Origin: Oryzobacter telluris
GTDB taxonomy: Bacteria > Actinomycetota > Actinomycetes > Actinomycetales > Dermatophilaceae
DNA: 64,000 bases
Direction: 5' to 3'
Assembly (NCBI RefSeq): GCF_043099285.1
Contig: NZ_CP170723.1
Coordinates: forward strand, 3,162,001 to 3,226,000
In this document: positions 1 through 9,143 of the stretch, piece by piece
How positions within the stretch are numbered: position 1 is the first letter of the stretch
How the letters are laid out: each line of letters opens with the position of its first letter
Program-made: the position numbers and the translations under genes
Notes under the pieces: model-generated
Told to the model about the DNA's origin: nothing
Database searches by the model: none
Seen by the model: the letters and a program-made list of their open reading frames with translations, nothing else

Positions 1-121
1 CGCGAAGGCCCGGGCGCATCGGCTGGGTGCTCATGCCCGACATCATCGCAGGCGCCGCTGGACGTCGGCTGGGAGGCCGCTGGGCGCGGGTGCGGGGCCG
101 GGAGCGATCGGCGATGCTGGG

Positions 122-1879
122 GTGATGCCGCCGCCCCCGTCGCCCCTCCCGTGGTGGCGACGGCGCCGGGCGCAGGTGGCGGTGGCCACCGCGGCCGTGG
201 TGGCCCTGTCGGGTGGGGCCGTCGCCCTGCTGCAGGACCGGGAGCCCGGCCGGCCACTGGCCGCGACACCCTCCGCCTCCTCCCCGTCGGCGAGCCCGAG
301 CGCGACCGCCACGCCGACGCCGAGCCCGACGCCTGCGCCCTCGACGGTGCCGGAGGCGAGGGCGAAGGGCACGCTGCCCACGGTGAAGCGGCTGCGCGCC
401 GACGACCGGTGGGCGCTCTCGGCGACCGCCAGCCGGGCGTCGACGCCCCGTCCCGGTGCAGGGGTGCCGGTCGTCTACCTCGTCGCCGACGACCGCCTCG
501 ACCTCGGCTGGGCGGCCGTTCCCGCGGCAGCCGCCCGGGGCGGCTCCGTCCTGCTCACCAGGGGCGACCGGCTGCCGGTCACGACGAAGGCCGAGCTCGA
601 GCGCCTGCACCCCGCCGAGGTGGTGGTCCTGGGCGGGACGAGGGCGGTGGCCGACCGGGTCGTCACCACCGTGGAACGGGTCGCCTCGGTGACGCGGGTG
701 GACTCGGACGACCCCCTCGCGGTCGCGCGGGCCGTGAACCGCGCCGCCTTCCCCACCGCGACGACCGCGTGGGTCGCCTCGGCCGGACGGGCCACCGACC
801 TCGCCGTCGCGGCGGCCACTGCGGCCTCGCGGCGCTCCCCCCTCGTCGTCGTCGCGGAGGGCGCCCGGTCGCTGCCCGCGGCCGACGCGGCCCTCCTGGG
901 CGACCTCGGCGTCCGCGACGCGACCGTCGTGGGCGGGACGAAGGCCGTGTCCTCCGGCGTGGCCGACGCCCTCGACCGGGCGCTCGGCGGCGAGGTCACC
1001 CGTGCCGAGGGCGCCGACCGCGCTGCGCTCGCGGCCCGCACCCACACGATGGCCTGGGGCCGGGCCACGGCCGCCGCGGCGTACGTGGCGAACGGCGACC
1101 GCGTCACCGACGCCTTCACGGGTGCGGTGCTCGCCGGGCGCGTGGGCGTCCCGCTCTACTGGTCGCTCGTCCACTGCCTGCCCGCTGCCACCCGCGAGGG
1201 GGTGCTCGCCGACACCGTGGCCCGGGTGACGGTGCTCGGCGGCGAGGGCTCGGTGCGCAGCCTCGTCGACGACCTCACGCCGTGCCGCAGCACCGAGGAC
1301 CCCTCCAGCCAGTGGGTGCTCGTCAACAAGCGAAACGGCCTGTCCCCCAGGAGCTTCGTCCCCAAGGACCTCAAGGTCGTCCCGATGGAGCACTCCGGCG
1401 GCCACCAGCTGCGCGCCGACGCCGCCGACGCCCTCGCCGCGATGGCCCGAGGGTCGAGGGAGGCCGGCGCCGGGACGGTCGGCATCGACACCGCCTTCCG
1501 CTCGTACGAGACCCAGGACGCCCTCTACACGACCTGGCTCGCCCGCCGCGGTCGCACCTGGGCCGACACCTGGTACCTCCGCCCGGGGTTCAGCGAGCAC
1601 CAGACCGGCCTCACCGTCGACCTGCTGCCGATCGGCCGGTCGAGCTGCACCATCAACGACTGCATCGACGAGACGCCCCAGGGCGCCTGGCTCGCGAGGA
1701 ACGCCTGGCGGTACGGCTTCATCCTCCGGTACGAGCGCGGTCACACCTCGACGACCGGCGTCGGGTTCGAGCCGTGGCACTTCCGGTACGTGGGCACGGA
1801 CCTGGCCCGGGCGTACCGCGAGGGCGGCTGGCACACCTACGAGGAGTTCCTCGGGCGCCCGGCGGCGCCGACGTACTGA
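122..1879 (+). CDS. Membrane-anchored CWB2-repeat protein with C-terminal VanY D-Ala-D-Ala carboxypeptidase domain
   Basis: Predicted cell-wall peptidase. After a Trp/Arg-rich N-terminus comes one hydrophobic segment (about residues 18-38), then a Ser/Pro/Thr-rich linker, then about 300 residues of cell-wall-binding repeat type 2 (motifs such as VVVLGGTRAV and ATVVGGTKAV). The C-terminal 160 residues are a VanY/M15B domain with the zinc motif SEHQTGLTVD (about 490-500) and EPWHF (about 550-554). Family knowledge: M15B enzymes trim the terminal D-Ala of peptidoglycan stems, and CWB2 repeats bind wall polymers. The start is GTG at 122 or ATG at 125; GATGCT 7 nt before the ATG could be a leaderless -10. 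The next gene has the same architecture, so this is a tandem duplication. Whether it acts as a DD- or LD-carboxypeptidase cannot be told from sequence. Confidence 0.88.
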   Translation: MMPPPPSPLPWWRRRRAQVAVATAAVVALSGGAVALLQDREPGRPLAATPSASSPSASPSATATPTPSPTPAPSTVPEARAKGTLPTVKRLRADDRWALSATASRASTPRPGAGVPVVYLVADDRLDLGWAAVPAAAARGGSVLLTRGDRLPVTTKAELERLHPAEVVVLGGTRAVADRVVTTVERVASVTRVDSDDPLAVARAVNRAAFPTATTAWVASAGRATDLAVAAATAASRRSPLVVVAEGARSLPAADAALLGDLGVRDATVVGGTKAVSSGVADALDRALGGEVTRAEGADRAALAARTHTMAWGRATAAAAYVANGDRVTDAFTGAVLAGRVGVPLYWSLVHCLPAATREGVLADTVARVTVLGGEGSVRSLVDDLTPCRSTEDPSSQWVLVNKRNGLSPRSFVPKDLKVVPMEHSGGHQLRADAADALAAMARGSREAGAGTVGIDTAFRSYETQDALYTTWLARRGRTWADTWYLRPGFSEHQTGLTVDLLPIGRSSCTINDCIDETPQGAWLARNAWRYGFILRYERGHTSTTGVGFEPWHFRYVGTDLARAYREGGWHTYEEFLGRPAAPTY

Positions 1880-1926
1880 CCGGCGGACCGCCCGCGCTCC
1901 GGCGCGCCCCGCGCCGCGGCAGTGCC

Positions 1927-1932
1927 TACCAT
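1927..1932 (+). promoter_or_regulatory. Candidate -10 box for the second VanY gene
   Basis: TACCAT lies 8 nt before the ATG at 1941 and there is no Shine-Dalgarno sequence between them, which suggests a leaderless or near-leaderless transcript. No clear -35 is visible. Confidence 0.4.
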
Positions 1933-1940
1933 GCTGAGGC

Positions 1941-3608
1941 ATGACCCCCCGACCTCGCGGCCCTCGTTCCCTCACGGCCCTCGCGACCGCCGCCGTCGCC
2001 CTCGTCGTGGGGTCATCGGCCGCCGTCGCCACCCCGTCCGCTGCGCCCGCCACCCCTCGTGCCGCGGTGCCGGCCGCCGCTCCCTCCCTCGCCACCGTGG
2101 CCCAGCCGAGCCTGTCGCGCATCACCGGGTCCGACCGGTACGCCACCGCGGTCGCCGCGTCCCGGAAGACCTACGGCACCGCGCCGGTCCCGGTCGCGTA
2201 CCTCGTGTCCGGAACCGCCTGGTCGCACGGCTACTCGGCCATCCCGGCCGCCGCCACGCAGGGTGGACCGGTCCTCTACACGGCCAGGGACTCGATCCCC
2301 GCCGTCGTCGTCGCCGAGCTCGACCGCCTCCGGCCCCGCCGGGTCGTCGTCGTCGGCTCGACGGCCGCGGTCTCCACCAAGGTCGCCCAGGCCGCGACCC
2401 GGTGGACCAGCGACGTGCGGCGGATCGGCAGCGACAGCCGCACCTCGACCTCCCAGTCCCTCAACCGCTCCGCGTTCACCAGCGCCACCTCGGCCTGGGT
2501 CGTCGACCAGTCGGCGCGCGCCGAGGCGGTCGTCGGCGCGACGGCGGCGGCGGCCCACCGCGGGCCGGTCGTCGTCCTCGACGGGACGGCCCCGGACCTC
2601 CACTCCGCCAACGCAGCCCTGCTGCGCGACCTCGGCGTCACGAGCGTGACGATCGTGGGGCCCACGAGCCTGGTGTCGTCGGGCATCGAGGCCGACCTGC
2701 GGGCGCTCGTGGGCAGCGCGGGCGTCGTGCGGGCCGCCGGGGCCGACGCGTTCGCCACCGCCGAGCGGGTCAACGCCCTCGGCTGGCCCAGCATGGCCCC
2801 TGCCGCGGCGTACCTCGCGAACGGGCTCGACCTCACCAACGGCTTCGCCGGGGCGGTGCTCGCGGGTCGGACCAAGCGCCCGCTGTACCTGACCCAGCCG
2901 TTCTGCGTCACGGCCGCCGTGCGCCCGGCGCTGCTCGGCCCGGGCGTGGCCCGGGTCGTCCTCCTCGGCGCCGAGTCCTCGATCCGCCTGCTGGCGGGCC
3001 GACTCGAGGCGTGCCGCAGCATCGACGCGTCATCGAGCCTGTGGGCCCTGGTGAACAAGCGGAACCCGGTGTCCCCCAGGACGTTCGTGCCCGCGAACCT
3101 CGTCGTGCCCTCGATGCTGTACGCCGACGGCCAGAAGCTGCGGTCCGATGCCGCGGCCGCCCTCGCGCGGATGGCGTCGGCGTCCTACGCCGAGGGAGCG
3201 GGCCGCGTCGGCATCGACACGGCCTACCGCTCGTACGACACCCAGAAGGCGCTCTACGACAAGTACCTCGCGCTCAAGGGGCGCACGTGGACCGACACCT
3301 GGTACATGCGGCCGGGGTTCAGTGAGCACCAGACCGGGCTGGCGGTCGACCTGCTCCCGATCGGCCGGTCGAACTGCCGGATCAACGACTGCATCGACGA
3401 GACGCCCCAGGGGGTCTGGCTGGCGAAGAACGCGTGGCGCTTCGGCTTCGTGCTGCGCTACGAGAAGGGCCGCACGTCGACCACCGGGATGGGCTTCGAG
3501 CCGTGGCACTTCCGCTACGTCGGCGAGCCCTTGGCCAAGGCCTACCGCGACGGCGGCTGGCACACCTACGAGGGGTTCCTCGCCCGGCCGGCCGCGCCGA
3601 CCTACTGA
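1941..3608 (+). CDS. Secreted CWB2-repeat protein with VanY carboxypeptidase domain (paralogue of the preceding gene)
   Basis: This 555-residue protein repeats the layout of its upstream neighbour. It has a signal peptide (hydrophobic core about 11-30, Ala-rich cleavage region), three CWB2-like repeats beginning with the canonical RITGSDRYATA motif, and a VanY/M15B domain with SEHQTGLAVD (about 460) and EPWHF (about 519). Unlike the upstream copy it has a cleavable-looking signal rather than a membrane anchor plus proline-rich linker, so one paralogue may be membrane-bound and the other released to the wall. The genes are 61 bp apart on the same strand. Its stop lies 4 bp from the stop of the convergent acyl-CoA dehydrogenase, leaving no room for a separate terminator. 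Confidence 0.9.
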   Translation: MTPRPRGPRSLTALATAAVALVVGSSAAVATPSAAPATPRAAVPAAAPSLATVAQPSLSRITGSDRYATAVAASRKTYGTAPVPVAYLVSGTAWSHGYSAIPAAATQGGPVLYTARDSIPAVVVAELDRLRPRRVVVVGSTAAVSTKVAQAATRWTSDVRRIGSDSRTSTSQSLNRSAFTSATSAWVVDQSARAEAVVGATAAAAHRGPVVVLDGTAPDLHSANAALLRDLGVTSVTIVGPTSLVSSGIEADLRALVGSAGVVRAAGADAFATAERVNALGWPSMAPAAAYLANGLDLTNGFAGAVLAGRTKRPLYLTQPFCVTAAVRPALLGPGVARVVLLGAESSIRLLAGRLEACRSIDASSSLWALVNKRNPVSPRTFVPANLVVPSMLYADGQKLRSDAAAALARMASASYAEGAGRVGIDTAYRSYDTQKALYDKYLALKGRTWTDTWYMRPGFSEHQTGLAVDLLPIGRSNCRINDCIDETPQGVWLAKNAWRFGFVLRYEKGRTSTTGMGFEPWHFRYVGEPLAKAYRDGGWHTYEGFLARPAAPTY

Positions 3609-3612
3609 GGCG

Positions 3613-4809
3613 TCAGCGGGCCCGGTAGTCCTCGAGGAGGCGGCGGCCGATGATCATCTTCTGGATCTCGGCCGTCCCCTCACCGATGAGGAGCATCGGG
3701 GCCTCGCGGTAGAGCCGCTCGATCTCGTACTCCTTGGAGTACCCGTAGCCGCCGTGGATGCGGAAGCTCTGCTCCACGACGTCGGCGCAGTTCTCCGACG
3801 CGAGGTACTTGGCCATGCCGGCCTCGAGGTCGTTGCGGGCGCCGGCGTCCTTGAGGCGGGCCGCCTTGACCATCATCTGGTGGCTGGCCTCGACCTTGGT
3901 CGCCATGTCGGCGAGGCGGAACAGGATGCCCTGGTGCTCGGCGATCTTCTTGCCGAACGTCTCGCGCTGCTGCGCGTAGGCGATGCCCAGCTCGAAGGCG
4001 CGACGGGACAGGCCGCAGGCGCGGGCGGCGACGTTGACGCGGCCCACCTCCACCCCGTCCATCATCTGGTAGAAGCCCTTGCCGGGGACGCCGCCGAGGA
4101 CCTGGGTCTCCGGGGCGCGGTGGGCGTCGAGGACGAGCTCGGTGGTGTCGACGCCCTTGTAGCCCATCTTCTCGATCTTGCCGGGCACGGTGATGCCCTG
4201 CGCCGTCTCGCCGAAGCCGGGCTCCTTGTCGACGAGGAAGGTCGTCATGTTCTTGTACGGGCTGTCGCTCTCACCGAGGTCGGTGCGCACGAGGACCGCG
4301 ACGAGGTTGGCCGAGCCGCCGTTGGTCAGCCACATCTTCTGGCCGGTGACGACCCACTCGTCGCCCTCCTTGACCGCCTTGGTGCGGATGGCCGCGACGT
4401 CGGATCCCATTCCGGGCTCGGACATCGAGAACGCCCCGCGCACCTCACCGGTGGCCATGCGTGGCAGGTAGCGCTGCTTCTGCTCCTCCGTGCCGTGCTG
4501 CAGGATCAGGTACGCCACGATGAAGTGGGTGTTGATGATGCCGCTCACCGACATCCAGCCGCGGGCGATCTCCTCCACGACGAGCGCGTAGGTGAGGAGC
4601 GACTCGCCCAGGCCGCCGTACTCCTCGGGGATCATCAGGCCGAAGATCCCCATCTCCTTCATGCCCTCGACGATGTCGGTCGGGTACTCGTCGCGGTGCT
4701 CGAGCTCGGTGGCGACCGGGAGGATCTGCTCCTCGACGAACTCCCGGACGAGCTTGATCAGCTCGTGCTGCTCCTCGGAGAGCCCGTCGGTGGTCTGGAG
4801 TCGGGACAC
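3613..4809 (-). CDS. Acyl-CoA dehydrogenase
   Basis: A 398-residue FAD-dependent acyl-CoA dehydrogenase that introduces the alpha-beta double bond in acyl-CoA oxidation. Seen are the family signature FSMSEPGMGSD, the flavin-contacting WLTNGG, and the C-terminal LLIGEGTAEIQ containing the expected catalytic glutamate of the short/branched-chain subfamily. The start chosen is GTG at 4809, preceded by GAAGGCGG. The frame stays open upstream to 4965, but that extension is low-complexity and overlaps the divergent P450 gene, so it is unlikely. The exact acyl substrate is not predictable. It is divergent from the P450 gene, and no electron-transfer flavoprotein gene is nearby. Confidence 0.9.
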   Translation of the reverse strand: MSRLQTTDGLSEEQHELIKLVREFVEEQILPVATELEHRDEYPTDIVEGMKEMGIFGLMIPEEYGGLGESLLTYALVVEEIARGWMSVSGIINTHFIVAYLILQHGTEEQKQRYLPRMATGEVRGAFSMSEPGMGSDVAAIRTKAVKEGDEWVVTGQKMWLTNGGSANLVAVLVRTDLGESDSPYKNMTTFLVDKEPGFGETAQGITVPGKIEKMGYKGVDTTELVLDAHRAPETQVLGGVPGKGFYQMMDGVEVGRVNVAARACGLSRRAFELGIAYAQQRETFGKKIAEHQGILFRLADMATKVEASHQMMVKAARLKDAGARNDLEAGMAKYLASENCADVVEQSFRIHGGYGYSKEYEIERLYREAPMLLIGEGTAEIQKMIIGRRLLEDYRAR

Positions 4810-4943
4810 GCGTTCGCCGCCTTCGGCTCGGGGGTGGTCTGGCCTCCCGAGTATGCCGTCGGGCGGCGTCGGGCTGAACGGCACGACGGTGTGAGTCCCC
4901 CCACCCCCTCGACGCCGCTCGGGTCCGGGGCCACCATGGAGCG

Positions 4944-6311
4944 ATGACAGCCCTGGCTCCCCCACCGGTCGTGGGCGGCCGGCTCCGGCCCGTCATGGGG
5001 CTGCGCCGCAACGCCGTGGAGTACGCCGAGTCGACGTGGCGCGAGCACGGCGACCTCGTCCGCATGCTCATCGGTCCGCCGGGGATGGATCGCGAGGTCT
5101 GGTGGCTCCACCACCCCGATGCCGCGGCGCGGGTGCTGTCGGGCAGCTCGTGGCGCGGGTACTCCAAGCAGGACCAGGTGCACGAGGAGATCTCCCGCTG
5201 GCTGGGCCCGGGCCTGCTCACCGCCGAGGGCGAGGAGTGGACCCGCCAGAAGCGCTTCCTTCAGCCGGTCTTCACCAAGGTGGCGGTCGACGGGTACGCC
5301 GACCTCATGGTGGAGGAGATCGAGGCCGTCGTCGGCGAGTGGGACGTCGCGGACCGGCCGGTGGTCGACCTCGGCCGGCAGATGCAGCGGCTCACCCTGC
5401 GCGTCGTGCTGCGGGCGCTCTTCGGCGACGCGGCCGACGACGTCATCCCCCACGTCAACCGGTCATTCCCCGCGGTGTCCGACACGATCATGCGGCGCGG
5501 GCTGGGCGCGGTCCGGCTGCCCGCGTCGGTGCCGACGCCACGGGTGCGGCGCGGTCGAGCGGCCCGTGACGACCTGTTCGGCGTGTGCGAGGAGATCGTC
5601 GCCGCCCGTCGCGAGGGCCGCACGTCCGGGGAGACCGACCTGCTCAGCCGGCTGCTCGCCGCGAGGGACGGCGACGAGCGGCTCACCGACGAGGAGGTCC
5701 GCGGCCAGGTCCTCGTCTTCATGCTCGCCGGGCACGAGACCACGTCCACGGCGCTGACCTTCGCCCTGCACCTGCTCGGCCGCCACCAGGACGTCCAGGA
5801 CCGCGTGCGCGCCGAGGTGCGCCAGGTGCTCGGCGACGACCGGCCCACCGCCGCGACCACGGCCTCCCTCCCGGAGACGACGGCGGCGCTCAAGGAGGCG
5901 ATGCGCCTCTACCCGTCGGCCCCCATCCTCGGCCGGCTCAGCGTCGGGGACGACGAGCTGATGGGGCACCCGGTGCCCGTCGGCACCAACGTCGTCGTCG
6001 TGCCGTGGACCATCCACCGCCACCCCGACTTCTGGGCCGACCCCCTCGTGTTCGACCCCTCACGCTTCACCGGCTCCGGCGAGCGGCCCGAGCCGAGCCA
6101 CCGGTACGCTTGGATGCCGTTCGGTGGCGGGCCACGCGGGTGCATCGGCCAGCACTTCTCGATGGTCGAGGCCGTGCTCGCCCTCGCCCTGGTCCTGCGC
6201 GGCCACCGGGTCACCGCGGTGGCCCACGGCGACCGCGTCCCGGTGGCCTCGCTCATCACCCTGTTCCCCACCGAGCCCGTGCTGTCGCGGGTCGAGCCGC
6301 TCTCGCGCTAA
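4944..6311 (+). CDS. Cytochrome P450
   Basis: A soluble 455-residue cytochrome P450 monooxygenase. The I-helix motif AGHETTST is at about 262-269, the K-helix ExxR lies in KEAMRLYP at about 316-323, and the heme-ligand loop FGGGPRGCIG is at about 392-401 with the proximal cysteine near 399. There is no N-terminal membrane anchor. The HETTST and MRLYP motifs resemble the class of P450s that hydroxylate fatty acids or terpenoids, but the substrate is unknown. No ferredoxin or ferredoxin reductase is adjacent, so redox partners must be encoded elsewhere. The ATG at 4944 follows GGAGCG closely. Confidence 0.92.
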   Translation: MTALAPPPVVGGRLRPVMGLRRNAVEYAESTWREHGDLVRMLIGPPGMDREVWWLHHPDAAARVLSGSSWRGYSKQDQVHEEISRWLGPGLLTAEGEEWTRQKRFLQPVFTKVAVDGYADLMVEEIEAVVGEWDVADRPVVDLGRQMQRLTLRVVLRALFGDAADDVIPHVNRSFPAVSDTIMRRGLGAVRLPASVPTPRVRRGRAARDDLFGVCEEIVAARREGRTSGETDLLSRLLAARDGDERLTDEEVRGQVLVFMLAGHETTSTALTFALHLLGRHQDVQDRVRAEVRQVLGDDRPTAATTASLPETTAALKEAMRLYPSAPILGRLSVGDDELMGHPVPVGTNVVVVPWTIHRHPDFWADPLVFDPSRFTGSGERPEPSHRYAWMPFGGGPRGCIGQHFSMVEAVLALALVLRGHRVTAVAHGDRVPVASLITLFPTEPVLSRVEPLSR

Positions 6312-6411
6312 ATGGGTGGCGCGCGGCGCCCGGGTGCGAAACCCTCGTCCTGAGGCCGCGGCACCCGCTGCTGCCCACTGCACCTGTCCGCACCGATGAA
6401 GGAGGGCCGTG

Positions 6412-6540
6412 ATGTCGACGACCGTCGCGGGTTCCACCGAGCCCACCACCCCCTTCACCGACCTGGAGCACCGCAGTGGCACACCAGCCGTTCCACCTTC
6501 CCGAGAAGCAGGCCCGCTTCTCCACCGACACCTCACCTGA
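6412..6540 (+). CDS. Possible 42-residue leader ORF overlapping the RIO1 kinase start
   Basis: An ATG at 6412 is preceded by a textbook AAGGAGG Shine-Dalgarno sequence 6 nt upstream. The reading frame runs 42 codons and overlaps the first 65 bases of the RIO1 gene in another frame. It could be a leader peptide coupling translation to the kinase, or the true kinase N-terminus separated by a one-base frameshift. It could also be chance. No family is recognised. Confidence 0.3.
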   Translation: MSTTVAGSTEPTTPFTDLEHRSGTPAVPPSREAGPLLHRHLT

Positions 6541-7327
6541 CGCTCCGCCCGAGGGCGAGCGCTGGTCCACCTGGGACGTCTCGACCCACGGACCGAAACC
6601 GCGCCCGGACTGGGTGCTGACCGAGCTCGCCGCGGTCGAGTCCGACCTCGGCGTGCTCAAGACGGGCAAGGAGGCCGACGTCCACGTCGTCCGCCGCTGG
6701 ATCCCGGACACCGACCGGGTGAGCACGATGGCCGCCAAGCGCTACCGCAACGGCGACCACCGGCTCTTCCACCGCGACGCCGGCTACCTCGAGGGGCGCC
6801 GGGTCCGACGCAGCCGCGAGCTGCGGGCCATGACCCGCCGCACCGACTTCGGCAAGCAGGTCATCGCGGGCCAGTGGGCCGCAGCCGAGTTCGCCGCCCT
6901 GGGCCGGCTCTGGGAGCTCGGCCTCCCGGTGCCCTACCCCGTGCAGCTCGACGAGAGCGAGATGCTCATGGAGTTCGTCGGGACGACGGGGAGCACCCCG
7001 GTGGCAGCGCCCCGGCTCGTCTCCACCCGGCCCGAACCCGCCCTGCTGGCAGACCTGTTCGAGCAGCTGCGCGCGACGATGCTCACCCTCGCGCACCACG
7101 GCTGGACGCACGGCGACCTGTCGCCGTACAACGTCCTCCTCCACGAGGAGCGGCTCGTCCTCATCGACTGGCCGCAGGTCGTCGACGTCATCGGCAACCC
7201 GCGCGGGTTCGAGTTCCTCGAGCGCGACGCGACGACGATGGTGACGTGGTTCCAGCGCAAGGGGCTCGAGGTCGACGCCGGCGAGCTCGTCGGCGACCTG
7301 GTGGCCGAGGCCACGGCCCGGTTCTGA
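6476..7327 (+). CDS. RIO1-family serine protein kinase
   Basis: A 283-residue atypical protein kinase of the RIO family. Seen are the nucleotide-binding region around LGVLKTGKEADVHVV, the conserved AAKRYRN lysine strand, the catalytic loop HGDLSPYNVL (about 211-220) and the metal-binding DWPQ (about 231, the RIO equivalent of DFG). Such kinases are widespread in archaea, eukaryotes and actinobacteria; the bacterial substrate is unknown. The start is GTG at 6476 with GGAG 7 nt upstream. A stronger ribosome site lies further upstream in a different frame (see the leader ORF). A stem-loop after the stop separates it from the convergent M28 peptidase. Confidence 0.88.
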   Translation: MAHQPFHLPEKQARFSTDTSPDAPPEGERWSTWDVSTHGPKPRPDWVLTELAAVESDLGVLKTGKEADVHVVRRWIPDTDRVSTMAAKRYRNGDHRLFHRDAGYLEGRRVRRSRELRAMTRRTDFGKQVIAGQWAAAEFAALGRLWELGLPVPYPVQLDESEMLMEFVGTTGSTPVAAPRLVSTRPEPALLADLFEQLRATMLTLAHHGWTHGDLSPYNVLLHEERLVLIDWPQVVDVIGNPRGFEFLERDATTMVTWFQRKGLEVDAGELVGDLVAEATARF

Positions 7328-7354
7328 GCGCGGTCCCGCTGGGACGGGACAGGC

Positions 7355-7391
7355 CCCGGGGCGGGAGCGCCGACTGCGCTCACGCCCCGGG
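7355..7391. terminator. Bidirectional stem-loop between convergent genes
   Basis: Arms 7355-7370 and 7376-7391 form a 16-bp GC-rich stem with one mismatch and a 5-nt loop. It sits between the convergent RIO1 and M28 stop codons and so can serve both strands. There is no U tract, which is common in actinobacteria. Confidence 0.65.
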
Positions 7392-7408
7392 TTCCGGTGT
7401 CGCGGCGG

Positions 7409-9031
7409 TCAGTCCGCGCTCTGGTGGTCGTGGTCGGGGGCGAGCCCGCCCGCGTCACCGTTGATGAGCCCGCGGGGGCCGGCGGGTGCCGGGAGCGGGA
7501 ACTTCCCGGGGACCGGCGCACCGGCCACCCCGTTGACCGACTGGGTCGAGTAGGCGTACGTGAGCACCGCCGCCGCGATGACGTCGGAGTTCACGTCGAG
7601 GGCCGTGGTCGACAGGTTGGCGATGGTGTCGCAGGCGAGGTGGTAGCACGGGTCGTACTGCGCACCCGCCGTACCTCCCCAGACCGCCTGCTGCGCAGCC
7701 GTCTTCGGCACCTCGGCCCCGGTGAAGAGGCCACCGGCCGGGATGTCGCTCTGGATGAACGCCTGGTAGTCGCTGCGGCCGCTGAACTGCGCGTCGTCGT
7801 ACGGCTGGCCCAGCTTGGTGTAGAGACGCTCGAACAGCTTCTCGATGGCGACCGAGCCGTCCGGGATCGCCACTCCTGCAGGCGCGTTCCACCCGGACTC
7901 GTCACCGTCGTAGGTCATGAGGATGTAGTTCGGCGACGCGACCATGTCGAAGTTGAGGTAGAGCGCGATGCGGTCCTTCTCCGCCTGGCTCAGCTCGTCG
8001 ACGTAGGCGTCCGACCCGAGCAGGCCGCTCTCCTCGGCACCCCACCACGCGAGGCGCACGGTGTTCACCGGCTCGAGCTTCTTGATCGTCTGGGCGAGCT
8101 CGAGCAGCGCGGAGCTGCCGCTGCCGTTGTCGTTGATGCCGGGTCCGGCCTGCACGGAGTCGAGGTGGGCGCCCGCCATGACGACGTTGGCGTCGTTGTC
8201 GCCGGTCAGCTCGGCGATGACGTTCTTCTGCGGTCGGTTCTCGGGCGGGTCGACCTGGATCCGGGCCCTCGACCCGGCCTGGGCCAGCGCCGCACCGTCG
8301 GCGAAGCTCGCCCCCACGACGGGGATGGTCAGGGGCTGCTGGTTGATGCCGAACAGCGTGCCCGTGATCAGGCCCTCGCGAAGCGGGGTGTTGCCCTGGT
8401 TGAAGATGATGACGGCCGAGGCCCCTGCGGCCTGGGCGTTGATGGCCTTGACGCCGAACTCGCACGTCCCGCGCTGGATGAGGGCGATGTTGCCCACGGG
8501 GAAGCCCGCGAAGTCGCCGGCCTCGCAGCCGCTGTTGACGGGCTCCCGAGGAGGGGTGAGGTTGATGTCCACCGGCGTGACCGCACCGGTGACGATGCCG
8601 TAGCCGGTCCCGGTGAACACCCCGGTCTGGAGCACGGCGGAGACGGGGGCCACCTGCTGGAGCTGGGCGGGTGGCACGAAGACGAAGGGGAACTCGTCGA
8701 TCGTCACGTGCCAGCCCGCGGCCTCCAGGGTGCCCACGACGTAGTCGACGCTCGCCTCGTAGCCCGGGGTGCCCGCCGCGCGGGTCCCGCCGTTCGCGTT
8801 CGCGATGGCCTGGAGCGCCTGCTCGTGCTCGAGGACCCCCTGGACCGTGACGCAGTCGAGGACGTTCTGGTAGGTGACGTTGGCCCGCGTGTCGCAGAGC
8901 TTCGCGCCCGGGGGCTTCGCGGCCGCCGTGAGGGCGCCACCTGCGGGGAGCAGGGCCAGGGTCGTGACGGCGACCGCGCCGGCGACCGCCGTGGCCCTCC
9001 GTCCTCGTCGTGCGAGCGCAGATCGGTTCAT
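7409..9031 (-). CDS. Secreted M28-family metallopeptidase with PA domain (aminopeptidase Y type)
   Basis: A 540-residue secreted zinc aminopeptidase. It has a signal peptide (about 1-38), a protease-associated insert (around NIALIQRGTCEFGVKA), and an M28 catalytic domain with the zinc-ligand motifs AGAHLDSV, GINDNGSGSS, WWGAEESGL, NFDMV and the late histidine in YHLACDT. RSDYQAF and GLFTGAE are typical of the Streptomyces-type aminopeptidases. The protein ends in a His/Asp-rich tail. Start ATG 9031 has AAAGGGAG upstream. A highly similar paralogue lies directly upstream on the same strand. Likely role: degrading extracellular peptides for uptake. Confidence 0.92.
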   Translation of the reverse strand: MNRSALARRGRRATAVAGAVAVTTLALLPAGGALTAAAKPPGAKLCDTRANVTYQNVLDCVTVQGVLEHEQALQAIANANGGTRAAGTPGYEASVDYVVGTLEAAGWHVTIDEFPFVFVPPAQLQQVAPVSAVLQTGVFTGTGYGIVTGAVTPVDINLTPPREPVNSGCEAGDFAGFPVGNIALIQRGTCEFGVKAINAQAAGASAVIIFNQGNTPLREGLITGTLFGINQQPLTIPVVGASFADGAALAQAGSRARIQVDPPENRPQKNVIAELTGDNDANVVMAGAHLDSVQAGPGINDNGSGSSALLELAQTIKKLEPVNTVRLAWWGAEESGLLGSDAYVDELSQAEKDRIALYLNFDMVASPNYILMTYDGDESGWNAPAGVAIPDGSVAIEKLFERLYTKLGQPYDDAQFSGRSDYQAFIQSDIPAGGLFTGAEVPKTAAQQAVWGGTAGAQYDPCYHLACDTIANLSTTALDVNSDVIAAAVLTYAYSTQSVNGVAGAPVPGKFPLPAPAGPRGLINGDAGGLAPDHDHQSAD

Positions 9032-9076
9032 CGTCTCCCTTTCGCCGGGGCCCCGGTCGCTCCCGAGGTCGGCCCG

Positions 9077-9082
9077 AGCCTA
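9077..9082 (-). promoter_or_regulatory. -10 box for the first M28 peptidase gene
   Basis: TAGGCT on the minus strand lies 45 nt before the ATG at 9031, with TTCGCA 17 nt further upstream as a possible -35. Here the transcript would carry a leader with a Shine-Dalgarno sequence, unlike the leaderless genes in this window. Confidence 0.5.
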
Positions 9083-9143
9083 GGAGCCACCTGTGCGTTT
9101 GCGAATGGCTCGAAATGACTACCCGGGCTTGCCGGACACGGCT

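Noticed and set aside
1..121. Possible gene fragment at the left edge
   Set aside because: The first 121 bases show no coding frame with recognisable sequence; they probably hold the upstream region of the first VanY gene.
4810..4965. Longer acyl-CoA dehydrogenase start at 4965
   Set aside because: The extra residues are low-complexity, overlap the divergent P450 start, and a ribosome site precedes GTG 4809.
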